From an uncultured bacterium (GTDB lineage Bacteria > Cyanobacteriota > Vampirovibrionia > Gastranaerophilales > Gastranaerophilaceae): 64,000 nucleotides of DNA. The notes below the pieces were generated by a model. The model saw only the letters and a program-made list of their open reading frames with translations. It did no database searches and had not been told where the DNA came from. A program made the position numbers and the translations under genes. Below are positions 52,162-60,705 of this stretch, in pieces (within the stretch, counting starts at the first letter, position 1; each line of letters opens with the position of its first letter). Where the stretch lies: assembly GCA_902788575.1 (NCBI GenBank), contig CADAKY010000001.1, forward strand, positions 1 to 64,000, written 5' to 3'.

Positions 52162-52849
52162 AATACTTGTTGTTGATGACGATAAGGCAATTAATGAACT
52201 TATAAAAATAAATCTTGAGCTTCAGGGATACGAAGTGTCTCAGGCATTCAACGGGACAGAAGGGTTTGCTAAAGCAAAACAGGAAGAGCCGGCATTAATT
52301 GTATTGGATGTAATGATGCCTGAGGTTGATGGATACACTGTTGCCCAAAGAATCAGGCAAGCTGATGAAATTTCTGACACACCAATTATTATGCTCACTG
52401 CTTTGTCAGAACTAAATGATAAAGTAAACGGATTTAATATCGGTATTGATGATTATTTGACAAAACCGTTTGAAATTGATGAATTGATTGTCAGAGTTAG
52501 AGCGTTATTAAAACGGACAAAACAGATTCCAAAATCATCCGCGGTAAGAGAGCTATTAACCTACAAAGAAATTACACTGCTCCCTGAAACATACAGCGTT
52601 AAAATTAATGATAAAGTTCAAAAACTTACTCCTATTGAGTATGATATTTTTAATCTGTTATTCCAAAACCATGGCAATATGGTTTCCGGTGCAAAACTTT
52701 TAAAAGATATTTGGGGGTATGACCCCGATGACAATGTTGAAACAATTCGTGTTCACATAAGACATCTGCGCTCAAAGATTGATAAGATTTCTGACGGCAA
52801 ACAGTACATAGAAACCATATACGGCGGCGGTTACAAATTAAATGTATAG
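52154..52849 (+). CDS. OmpR/PhoB-family response regulator
   Basis: 231 residues from the ATG at 52154 (the frame extends upstream inside rmuC). Receiver domain with D8-D10, D52 phosphoacceptor in LIVLDVMMPEVDG, T82 and K104; winged-helix output domain with VETIRVHIRHLRSKIDK and YGGGYKLN. The form resembles RpaA/RpaB-type regulators of Cyanobacteria. No kinase gene is adjacent, so it is an orphan here. Confidence 0.94.
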   Translation: MTKILVVDDDKAINELIKINLELQGYEVSQAFNGTEGFAKAKQEEPALIVLDVMMPEVDGYTVAQRIRQADEISDTPIIMLTALSELNDKVNGFNIGIDDYLTKPFEIDELIVRVRALLKRTKQIPKSSAVRELLTYKEITLLPETYSVKINDKVQKLTPIEYDIFNLLFQNHGNMVSGAKLLKDIWGYDPDDNVETIRVHIRHLRSKIDKISDGKQYIETIYGGGYKLNV

Positions 52850-52951
52850 TTTTGTAACAAATTTTATAAACTTTGAAATTCAATCTTTTTTAAATACTTT
52901 ATATATATGAGATGAGGATATGGACACAACAGAATAAGATGGAGTATTTGA

Positions 52952-53863
52952 ATGAACGAATCAAATTTGTGCGTATCTATCCCTATGGAATTAAAAGTAT
53001 TTTGTAAAAAGACCGAACATGTATTTATTTCAAAAGTACCTAAAATGCAAAACAATTTCGGAATAAAACTGTTTAAAAAACCAAACGGCGAAATTGAATA
53101 TGCAGCTTACTATTCTGATAGCGGAGAACTTGTAAAAAAAGTATTTTATGACGGGTTCAAAATTATTACAATCGAACATTTCAGAAACGGAAAATTACAT
53201 TTAAAAGAGTATTTTAGTTCTGACAAACTTATACGAAAAATTAATTATGATAAAAATTTAAACATTACCTCTACTGTTGAATACAATTACAATAGACAAG
53301 ACAAAATCTCTTCTGTTAAAAAAACATTAGACAAAAACATATACTTGGTCGAGTACGGATATGATGAACTCGGACGTGTAAACAGCCGAAAAATTCACTT
53401 CAACGGTGAATGTATAAACGAACAGAAATATCGTTTTGATATCTTAGACAGAATTGTAAATTATTCTGACAACAACCAAAATGTAAATGTTTTACAAATA
53501 AGCCCCAAGAATGAGTTGATATATTACAAAATAATTGATAAAATGAATAATGAAATTAGTGTTATAAATCACTTTAATACAAACGGGTACCAAAATACAG
53601 ATATTTCTCTAAACGGTCATACAATCTCAATAACAGACAGGAGTTATGTAGATAATATCATGCTTAAAAAACCTTACACATCAGAAGACGATTTAGATTT
53701 GATAATATCAAAAATGTTAAATAATAATACGTCTGAATTTAAAACAACAAGAACAAAAACTGATTCTTTAGACGATATGATTAATTGCAGCATTCAAAGC
53801 AGAACTCTTCCGATATCTATAAGAAAAAGATTACTTTATAACATGTCTCTAAATGCGTCATAA
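52952..53863 (+). CDS. YD/MORN-like repeat protein of unknown function
   Basis: 303 residues. From about 45 to 200 it repeats short beta units such as YSDSGELVKKVFYDG, FRNGKLHLKEYF and YDELGRVNSRKIHFNG, like Rhs/YD or toxin-linked MORN-like repeats, but no toxin or secretion signal is visible. The C-terminal 80 residues are helical. GGAG stands before the ATG. I cannot assign a role. Confidence 0.78.
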   Translation: MNESNLCVSIPMELKVFCKKTEHVFISKVPKMQNNFGIKLFKKPNGEIEYAAYYSDSGELVKKVFYDGFKIITIEHFRNGKLHLKEYFSSDKLIRKINYDKNLNITSTVEYNYNRQDKISSVKKTLDKNIYLVEYGYDELGRVNSRKIHFNGECINEQKYRFDILDRIVNYSDNNQNVNVLQISPKNELIYYKIIDKMNNEISVINHFNTNGYQNTDISLNGHTISITDRSYVDNIMLKKPYTSEDDLDLIISKMLNNNTSEFKTTRTKTDSLDDMINCSIQSRTLPISIRKRLLYNMSLNAS

Positions 53864-53865
53864 CA

Positions 53866-53894
53866 TTTACAATAAACCTCTTTTATAGTATAAT
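53866..53894 (+). promoter_or_regulatory. Strong sigma70-type promoter
   Basis: TTTACA (53866-53871), 17-base spacer, TATAAT (53889-53894). It drives the 130-residue gene at 53934. Confidence 0.8.
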
Positions 53895-53933
53895 AAACCA
53901 TGGTTTTAGAGAGATTATTATCAGGAGGTTTTT

Positions 53934-54326
53934 ATGAAAGAAGAATTTACAACAAATGCAAGACGCTGGTACGACAAGGATCCTGTTTTATCTTCTGCGA
54001 TGAAAACTCTTGAAGAATCAGATGATGAAACACAGATTAAAGTTGCTATTAACTTGATTAAAATTATTACGGAACATCATTTGTCCAGTACTGAATATGA
54101 GTCAGTTGAAGATATTGTATCAGCTACAGAAGATGTTCTGGATGACTCAAAACACGGAAGATGGTACGACCTTGACGGAACTCTTAGAACCGCAATAAGT
54201 TTATTACAAAATTGTCCGGAATCAACTCGTCACATAATAGCTAAAGAAATGGCAAAAAACATCGTAGAAACAATCAAAAAAGAAGACGATGTCGATGATG
54301 TTGAAATAGAAATTCCGGAAGTCTAA
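53934..54326 (+). CDS. Protein with a duplicated RWYD motif, unknown function
   Basis: 130 residues built from two copies of one unit. Copy 1 starts RWYDKDPVLSSAMKTLE near 11, copy 2 RWYDLDGTLRTAISLLQ near 75; each is followed by an amphipathic helix. An acidic tail (EDDVDDVEIEIPEV) closes it. AGGAGG precedes the ATG and the promoter is strong, so it should be well expressed. Its stop overlaps csaB by 4 bases. Family not recognised. Confidence 0.82.
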   Translation: MKEEFTTNARRWYDKDPVLSSAMKTLEESDDETQIKVAINLIKIITEHHLSSTEYESVEDIVSATEDVLDDSKHGRWYDLDGTLRTAISLLQNCPESTRHIIAKEMAKNIVETIKKEDDVDDVEIEIPEV

Positions 54327-55249
54327 TCAGATACCAGTCTCTCAAACCCATAAGACAAATCTTCCTGATTCAAATTTATCATAGGAAGGTTATATTCTTC
54401 TGCCAGCTGCGCTACTTTTGGGTCATAATTTATTGCAAGAGTTTTTACTCCGGATTTTAATCCGGCAACGTTCGCATGAAATCTCATCGCAACGAGATAT
54501 TCCAAATTTGATACAGTGTTTATAACACCGTCCATATCAAGATTAAATTTTAATTTCGGAGCCAAGCCCTCTTGTCTTAAAAGCTCTGCAAAACGTGAAC
54601 ATACTTTGGCATCAATCTTGTCCTGTAAAGAAAAAACGATTATTTCTTTTTCACTAAAGTATGTTTTTATTTGTTTTGCCAAGCGAATCATAAATTCTTC
54701 GGTTAAAGTTTCAAAACCCCTTAACTGTACTCCTACACAGCCGGTTTTTTGCAATCGGGGAAACTCCATTTCTAAAACAGGGTCATTTACCGATTCAGAT
54801 TGAATTCCCCAACTCTTCAAAAGATTTTGAGATAATTTATCCCGAACAGAAATCTTTGAAGCATGTTTTAAAGCTGCTGCAGTCAAAAGTTGCCCAAACC
54901 TTGATTTTATCGGACCAATGCCTTGTGCAAATATTTCAACTTTTTTATTCAAAATCAAAGCTGCATATATTACTCCCAGATAATATATCAAACTTTTCAG
55001 GCTTGTAACGTCCTGAAGTAAACTCCCGCCTCCCGAAATCAAAACATCTGATTCGATAAGAGAAGGTAAAAAATTCAACATTCCGCAAGAAGCGACCCCA
55101 TGAATACGCATAGTTTTTTCAGGATTAGAGGAAATCAATGTAACTCTTTCCGCACCGGATTTTTTTAGTTTTTCACTCAAAACATGCGCTATAGCTTCAT
55201 CACCAAAGTTATCAAATCCTATATATCCGGAGACAATATACTTTGTCAT
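54323..55249 (-). CDS. csaB: CsaB-like polysaccharide pyruvyl transferase
   Basis: 308 residues. SGYIGFDNFGDEA at the start, ISGGGSLLQD and VAMRFHANVAG are the family marks. CsaB adds ketal-pyruvate to cell-wall polymers, which SLH-domain proteins bind, as in Bacillus and Cyanobacteria. Last of a three-gene unit after the aldolase and kinase (one-base overlap with the kinase). No SLH protein is encoded in the window. Confidence 0.9.
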   Translation of the reverse strand: MTKYIVSGYIGFDNFGDEAIAHVLSEKLKKSGAERVTLISSNPEKTMRIHGVASCGMLNFLPSLIESDVLISGGGSLLQDVTSLKSLIYYLGVIYAALILNKKVEIFAQGIGPIKSRFGQLLTAAALKHASKISVRDKLSQNLLKSWGIQSESVNDPVLEMEFPRLQKTGCVGVQLRGFETLTEEFMIRLAKQIKTYFSEKEIIVFSLQDKIDAKVCSRFAELLRQEGLAPKLKFNLDMDGVINTVSNLEYLVAMRFHANVAGLKSGVKTLAINYDPKVAQLAEEYNLPMINLNQEDLSYGFERLVSD

Positions 55250-56184
55250 TATTGAACATTCTCCATAACAGTTTTTATATAAGGAATCGCCTGTATTGCT
55301 CCATAATTCTGGGTCTGCAGACCTGATACAACAGATGCAAATTTTGTAGCATCATTAGGGGTATAACCATTTGTTATTGCATACAAAAATCCGCCGTTAA
55401 ACACATCACCGGATGCCGTTGTATCTATTGCTGTAGTTGTATTATAAAATTCTGTAAAACTGACTTCTCCTTTGTATCCCGTATAATACCCGTTATCAAT
55501 ATGTGATTTTATAACAACAATTTTTACACCTTTATCCCAAAAATATTTCATTATCATATCTACGGAATCCATTTCATAAAGTCTTAAGGAATCTTTTTTA
55601 AGACTTAAAAAGATTATGTCTGTGTAATCAACAATTTCTTCCAAAAATTCTTTTGTTTCACCGGAGTTCATAAAACAGGATGTATAATTAGGGTCATACG
55701 CAGTTAAAATATCATTTTTTTTTGCGAGTCTAAAACTTTCCCTAACAAGTTCTCTTGAGCTTGCGCTCAAAGACTGAACAACGCCTGTCGAATAAATAAG
55801 CTTTAATTTTTTAATCGTATCCTCCGTTAAATCTTCTATAGAAAGTTTCGTTGCTGCGGTTTTTCTTTTATAGTAAAGTATTTCTTTTTTATCCTGAGTT
55901 TTTGATACTATATACATGCCATTTTGTTCGTCATTCGTTTTAATAAGTGATGTATCAATATTTTCTTTTTGCAAACTGGAAATAATAAATTCGCTAAAGC
56001 CATCATTACCGACTTTTGTAATATAAGCCGGAGAACCGCCTAATCTTGCAATTGCAACAGCTGTTGTAACAGTATCTCCGCCAAAAAACTTATTTAAAGT
56101 AGAACTTTCCGCCAATGTTCCGTTTGAAGAAAGCTCTATCAAGCATTCACCAATTATACCTACATTTACTTTCTGTTGTTCCAT
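55249..56184 (-). CDS. PfkB-family sugar kinase, KdgK-like
   Basis: 311 residues. GECLIELS and FFGGDTVTTAVAIARLGG at the start and the catalytic loop DTTASGDVFNGGF near the end identify a ribokinase-type enzyme, closest to 2-keto-3-deoxygluconate kinases. It overlaps the aldolase-like gene by 19 bases. Together they suggest phosphorylation then cleavage of a keto-deoxy sugar acid. The true substrate is uncertain because the partner has changed residues. Confidence 0.85.
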   Translation of the reverse strand: MEQQKVNVGIIGECLIELSSNGTLAESSTLNKFFGGDTVTTAVAIARLGGSPAYITKVGNDGFSEFIISSLQKENIDTSLIKTNDEQNGMYIVSKTQDKKEILYYKRKTAATKLSIEDLTEDTIKKLKLIYSTGVVQSLSASSRELVRESFRLAKKNDILTAYDPNYTSCFMNSGETKEFLEEIVDYTDIIFLSLKKDSLRLYEMDSVDMIMKYFWDKGVKIVVIKSHIDNGYYTGYKGEVSFTEFYNTTTAIDTTASGDVFNGGFLYAITNGYTPNDATKFASVVSGLQTQNYGAIQAIPYIKTVMENVQ

Positions 56185-56798
56185 TTTGAATAATCCTTTA
56201 TTTCTTTCAGAATTTCACGTGTTCTAATAGTAATTTCTTTTGAAGAAAAACCCTGATAGAAATCACGTCCTACGCCGACAGCTGAGGCACCGGCTTTAAT
56301 ATATGTAACAACTTCATTAAGCTTTATGTTTCCCATCGGCATTAAGTCTAAAAACGGCATTTGTCTGAGAATATCATGCACATACTGAACACCGCCCATC
56401 GCTGCTGTCGGAAAAAGTTTAATTAACGGTATTCTGGATTTCCAGGCATTGTATGCTTCGTTTGCGGTTGTTGCACCTGCAATAAACGGGACATGTAAAT
56501 TCTTAGAAATCTTTATCAAACTCATTTGAAAAATCGGTGAAGAAAATAACTCCGCACCGGATTTAAATGCAGCATCTGCCTGCATTGAAGTAATGATACC
56601 ACCGGCGCAAACATGCATAAATTTTGAAACTTCGTTAATTGCACTGTATATTTCCGGATGTTCTATATTCATTTCTAATACTTTGATTCCGCCATCTGCC
56701 AATGCATGAGCAACCTCAATTGCCTGAGCAGGGTCCTTTGTTCTGATTATAGGATAAACTTTTGCCTTTTTTATTATTTCTATATAATTTTCACTCAT
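56166..56798 (-). CDS. KDPG-aldolase-like (Eda/KHG family) enzyme
   Basis: 210 residues, class I aldolase barrel. The Schiff-base Lys is K127 in PLIKLFPTAAMGG and the general acid/base Glu is E42 in VLEMNIEHP. Where Eda has the phosphate/substrate arginine (EVTLRT) this protein has E46-H47, and the SPG loop reads SPIF. So the fold is clear and the two core catalytic residues remain, but specificity probably differs from KDPG. First gene of aldolase-kinase-csaB. A proper GTG or ATG start is supported at 56798. Confidence 0.82.
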   Translation of the reverse strand: MSENYIEIIKKAKVYPIIRTKDPAQAIEVAHALADGGIKVLEMNIEHPEIYSAINEVSKFMHVCAGGIITSMQADAAFKSGAELFSSPIFQMSLIKISKNLHVPFIAGATTANEAYNAWKSRIPLIKLFPTAAMGGVQYVHDILRQMPFLDLMPMGNIKLNEVVTYIKAGASAVGVGRDFYQGFSSKEITIRTREILKEIKDYSKWNNRK

Positions 56799-56867
56799 TT
56801 GTATGTATCCTTTTTCCCCGCTTCATTATATCATAAATAATATGTAACTAAGAATAACGGGATTATT

Positions 56868-58859
56868 ATGAACAAAATTAAATATTTTTCTATTTCTATA
56901 ATTGTCTTACTTTTATTAAGTTTTGTCTACTTTGTTACATATAATTTTGTAGAACCGAAAACTTATGATTTTATGACAAAACATGTACTTACTGAAAAAC
57001 TATCCTTCGATAAAGAAAAAAATGTATACGGGCATGACGATATTATTCTGGTAGTTATTGATGATATAACAGCTCAAAAATACAGATGGCCCTGGAAAAG
57101 AGAATTATTTTGCAAAATATTTGACTACTTTTTAGATTATGCACACCCCAAAATAATAGTACATGACGCTCTTTTAGCAACTCTTGATACAGAAAATCCG
57201 GAGTCAGACAAAAAATTATTTAAAACTTTCGGCAGGTTTAATAATCTGGTTGAGGGTTTTATGTTAAATAATTACGAATGGGATGATGCTGAAAAAGGTA
57301 AGATTTATGATAAAAAATTCGAAAAGAAATTTGGTCTTAAGAATTATATTTCGGAAATTGAATTTAAATCAGATTGGCTTAATAGTCTGGTAGCTTTTCC
57401 TGATGAATATTTTAATACAATTAGTGATGTAGGTTCTGTTATTGTTGATTCCGGTTATATAAATAATTATGTATTCAAAGATGATGTAATAAGAACTTAC
57501 GATTACCTCGTATCATATAAAAACAGTCTATACCCTTCACTTGCTCTGCAAACATTTATTAAAATGAACAATTATCCGCAAATAATTGTAAAAAAAGATA
57601 CATTTGAATTTCCTGATTATAATTACAAAATAAAATTCAATAATAATAATTACAGAATAAACACTCCTATAAAATTTTATAAATTATCAAACAGCGTTTA
57701 TTCTCACCAAACAGTTTCTGCCCTGAGCGTCATGGATTGTTATGACAAATCGGTTCAAGCAAAAAAAGATGTATGTAACGGTGCGGATTTCTTTAAAGAT
57801 AAAATTGTAATAGTAGGCGCAAATGTAGCAGCCGGCGAAGGATTGTGGGATACTGCGAATACTTCTATGAGTGCACGACAGGCGGGAGTGGACATTCAGG
57901 CTACAGCAATTGATAACATTGTACATAATGATTTTCTGAAAATTTTACCTCAATGGTTAAATATACTAATCATGATAGTTATAATGCTCTTTATATATTA
58001 CACAATCAGAACACACGAACTATTCAAAGCAATAACTCTTACCCTTTCAACAATAATTTTGTACATACTCTCAAGTGCCGTTTGTTTTTATCATGCAATT
58101 ATCGTCAATATAGCAGCACCGACAGCGATGTTTATTGTTACAATGATTATTGCCTATGTACACAGATACACTATAGAAAATAAAAACAAGAAGAAAGTGG
58201 AAAACCTCTTAGGTAAATATATGTCAGAAGACGTTATGAAAAATTTAATCCAAGATATTGACAACCTCGGGCTGGGCGGGAAAAAAGCAATAGTTTCAGT
58301 CTTATTTTCTGATATAAGAGGATTTACTTCAATGTCGGAAAAAATGTCCGCAGAAGAAGTTATGACAAACCTGAACGAATATTTTTCGGCAATGGAGCCT
58401 ATTGTAAGAAAACATAACGGAATTATTAACAAATTTATCGGAGATGCCGTAATGGCAATATTCGGTGAACCTATCCATGATGAAAATCATGCACAAAATG
58501 CCGTCCTTTGCGGATTAGAAATGCTGCAGAAAGTTCAGGAGCTGAACAAACAATGGGAAGAAGAAGGAAAACAAAAAATTGAAATTGGTATAGGTATCAA
58601 TACCGGTGAAGTTTTTGTTGGCAATATTGGTTCTGAAAAAAGAATGGAATATACTGTTATCGGTGATACAGTAAATCTTGCAAGCAGACTGGAAAGCTAC
58701 AATAAAACATTCAACACAAAAATGTTAATAAGCGCATCTACGTTTGAAGAATCAAAAAATATTGTTGAAGCAAGAGAAATTACTGATGTTGAAATCAGAG
58801 GAAAAGCTAATAAAATAACTATTTATGATATAATAAAACTGCAAAATGAAGCTTATTAA
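56868..58859 (+). CDS. CHASE2-domain class III adenylate cyclase
   Basis: 663 residues. N-terminal membrane helix, extracytoplasmic CHASE2 sensor (about 40-350), three membrane helices (about 360-430), then a cyclase domain. Metal aspartates are D482 in LFSDIRGFTSMSE and D526 in NKFIGDAVMAIFG; the Lys of NKFIGD and Asp of TVIGDTVNLASR mark ATP rather than GTP as substrate. It should sense an outside signal and make cAMP. Its stop codon overlaps the next gene by 14 bases. Contrast with the decayed domain at 9489. Confidence 0.93.
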   Translation: MNKIKYFSISIIVLLLLSFVYFVTYNFVEPKTYDFMTKHVLTEKLSFDKEKNVYGHDDIILVVIDDITAQKYRWPWKRELFCKIFDYFLDYAHPKIIVHDALLATLDTENPESDKKLFKTFGRFNNLVEGFMLNNYEWDDAEKGKIYDKKFEKKFGLKNYISEIEFKSDWLNSLVAFPDEYFNTISDVGSVIVDSGYINNYVFKDDVIRTYDYLVSYKNSLYPSLALQTFIKMNNYPQIIVKKDTFEFPDYNYKIKFNNNNYRINTPIKFYKLSNSVYSHQTVSALSVMDCYDKSVQAKKDVCNGADFFKDKIVIVGANVAAGEGLWDTANTSMSARQAGVDIQATAIDNIVHNDFLKILPQWLNILIMIVIMLFIYYTIRTHELFKAITLTLSTIILYILSSAVCFYHAIIVNIAAPTAMFIVTMIIAYVHRYTIENKNKKKVENLLGKYMSEDVMKNLIQDIDNLGLGGKKAIVSVLFSDIRGFTSMSEKMSAEEVMTNLNEYFSAMEPIVRKHNGIINKFIGDAVMAIFGEPIHDENHAQNAVLCGLEMLQKVQELNKQWEEEGKQKIEIGIGINTGEVFVGNIGSEKRMEYTVIGDTVNLASRLESYNKTFNTKMLISASTFEESKNIVEAREITDVEIRGKANKITIYDIIKLQNEAY

Positions 58860-60693
58860 TTTTTTTAAAAATATAAATAAAATAGCTGTAATATTTTTAA
58901 TTTGTACGCTTATATGCGGAATTATAAACATTTTTTGTATATATCAAACTAACTGGGATTTTTTCAGCTACCACTTTTATAACGGATGGGCTTTTCTGAA
59001 TCACAGATATGATACTGATTTACTTCCCGCTATGTTTCGAACTTATTTTAATCCGCTTTTAGACGGAATTTTATTTCTTGCTATACAAAAATTGAATTTT
59101 CATCCGTTTGTTTTTCTTTTTATAACAGGTGCCGGCTATGGACTGCTATTTTTCTGCGCTTATCTTTTATTTGATTTTGTATTCATAAAAAAGAATCTTG
59201 AAAAAATTTTTATAATCACCATATTAATACTTCTGACTGTAATGTCTCCGATAATTCTGCTCTCAATGAATTTTGGCGCAAATGATATTTTTTTAAATAC
59301 GATAGGTTTATTTGCATTCTATGTATTCATAAAAAATCTTTTTGAAAATAATTCATTAAAAAGAAACATATTTTTAATGTTTTCCGGATTGCTTATCGGA
59401 AACATAATAGGACTAAAATATGCACTAATCACATATAGTACAGGAATTTTTGCATGCATAATTTTTAATTATAAAAGAATCGAAAAACCAATAAAAACAT
59501 CTCTGTTAATATATTTTAGTATGTTTTTGGGATTTATGCTGACTGGCGGCTGGTGGATGTGGCTGCTTTGGACAAAATTTCATAATCCAATGTTTCCGTA
59601 TTTTAACAATATTTTTCATTCTCCTTATGCCGATATCAATTCTGTCTACGGATATGAATTTGTACATCTGCGCCCGAAAAATATTTTACAATTTATTTTT
59701 TATCCTTTAAGAAACACTTTAAACGGTAACGTGGGAATTGAAAACTGTTTTTACGATATTAAAATACCTCTGACATTTATTTCATGCATTACTTATTTTG
59801 TCATACTTAAATTTAAAAAAATAACTTCTGAAACACTGCAAATAGTTAATCTTCCTGTTTTTAACACAATTGTCATTTTTACCGTTTCCATATACTATAC
59901 AAATCTTATTCTTTTTGGAAATTTAAGATATATTTTATCTGTATTTGCATTGTCTTCTATTATAATAACCGTCGTTTGTTATATTTTATGCAAAGAAGTA
60001 AATAACAAAAAAGAAGGACTATACGGATTTTTAATTATTATACTGACTTTAATAAATTTTATTGATTTGGAAAGCTTCGGTTTATTCAAATATATTTCAA
60101 TATTTACAGCCATTATAGCCGCATTATTGATATTATTGTTTTACACAAACTACGATAAATTAAAAAACATTTCAAAAAACTTTGCAACAGCATTACTTAT
60201 AATTTTAATTACAAGTTCTCTGACTATGAAGATGACAAATTCAACATTTTCAAATTTTTATTTTAAAGAAATTGTTACAATCAGAAAAGCAAAAATCAAA
60301 GACAATTCACTTGTATTATGCGGAACAATGCTTGCAAATTCTGTAATACCTGAACAAAATCCTAATGCAAAATATATCGGTATGCCTGTTCAAAAAGAAT
60401 TGGTAAAAAATGGTTTTTGGAATACAAAAACTGTTTATAAAAATATATATTTTTCTGATAAAACATTGGAAAAATATATAAAAGATTTATACCAAACAAA
60501 TAGTGACGTATATTTTATTTATGCTGAATGGGCGTTAGGTGAAAGAAAAGAAGATTTAAAAATCTACGAAAAAGCTTTGGCAAAATACACAAACGGAAAA
60601 GTAAAAAAAATAAATAATTGCAGCAGAATATCTTATTATATTTTTGACAGTAACCAAATATGGAATAACATTTTTATATGTAAAATTAAATAA
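58846..60693 (+). CDS. Multi-spanning GT-C-like membrane protein, copy 1
   Basis: 615 residues, about 12 membrane segments and a C-terminal soluble region. After helix 1 comes WDFFSYHFYNGWAFLNHR, which places an Asp in the first outer loop as in GT-C glycosyltransferases that use lipid-linked sugars. FRTYFNPLLDG and GLKYALITYS are also shared with the next gene. No exact family is recognised. It overlaps the cyclase by 14 bases, so the three genes are co-expressed. Confidence 0.83.
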   Translation: MKLINFFKNINKIAVIFLICTLICGIINIFCIYQTNWDFFSYHFYNGWAFLNHRYDTDLLPAMFRTYFNPLLDGILFLAIQKLNFHPFVFLFITGAGYGLLFFCAYLLFDFVFIKKNLEKIFIITILILLTVMSPIILLSMNFGANDIFLNTIGLFAFYVFIKNLFENNSLKRNIFLMFSGLLIGNIIGLKYALITYSTGIFACIIFNYKRIEKPIKTSLLIYFSMFLGFMLTGGWWMWLLWTKFHNPMFPYFNNIFHSPYADINSVYGYEFVHLRPKNILQFIFYPLRNTLNGNVGIENCFYDIKIPLTFISCITYFVILKFKKITSETLQIVNLPVFNTIVIFTVSIYYTNLILFGNLRYILSVFALSSIIITVVCYILCKEVNNKKEGLYGFLIIILTLINFIDLESFGLFKYISIFTAIIAALLILLFYTNYDKLKNISKNFATALLIILITSSLTMKMTNSTFSNFYFKEIVTIRKAKIKDNSLVLCGTMLANSVIPEQNPNAKYIGMPVQKELVKNGFWNTKTVYKNIYFSDKTLEKYIKDLYQTNSDVYFIYAEWALGERKEDLKIYEKALAKYTNGKVKKINNCSRISYYIFDSNQIWNNIFICKIK

Positions 60694-60705
60694 CAAAGGT
60701 AAGTA

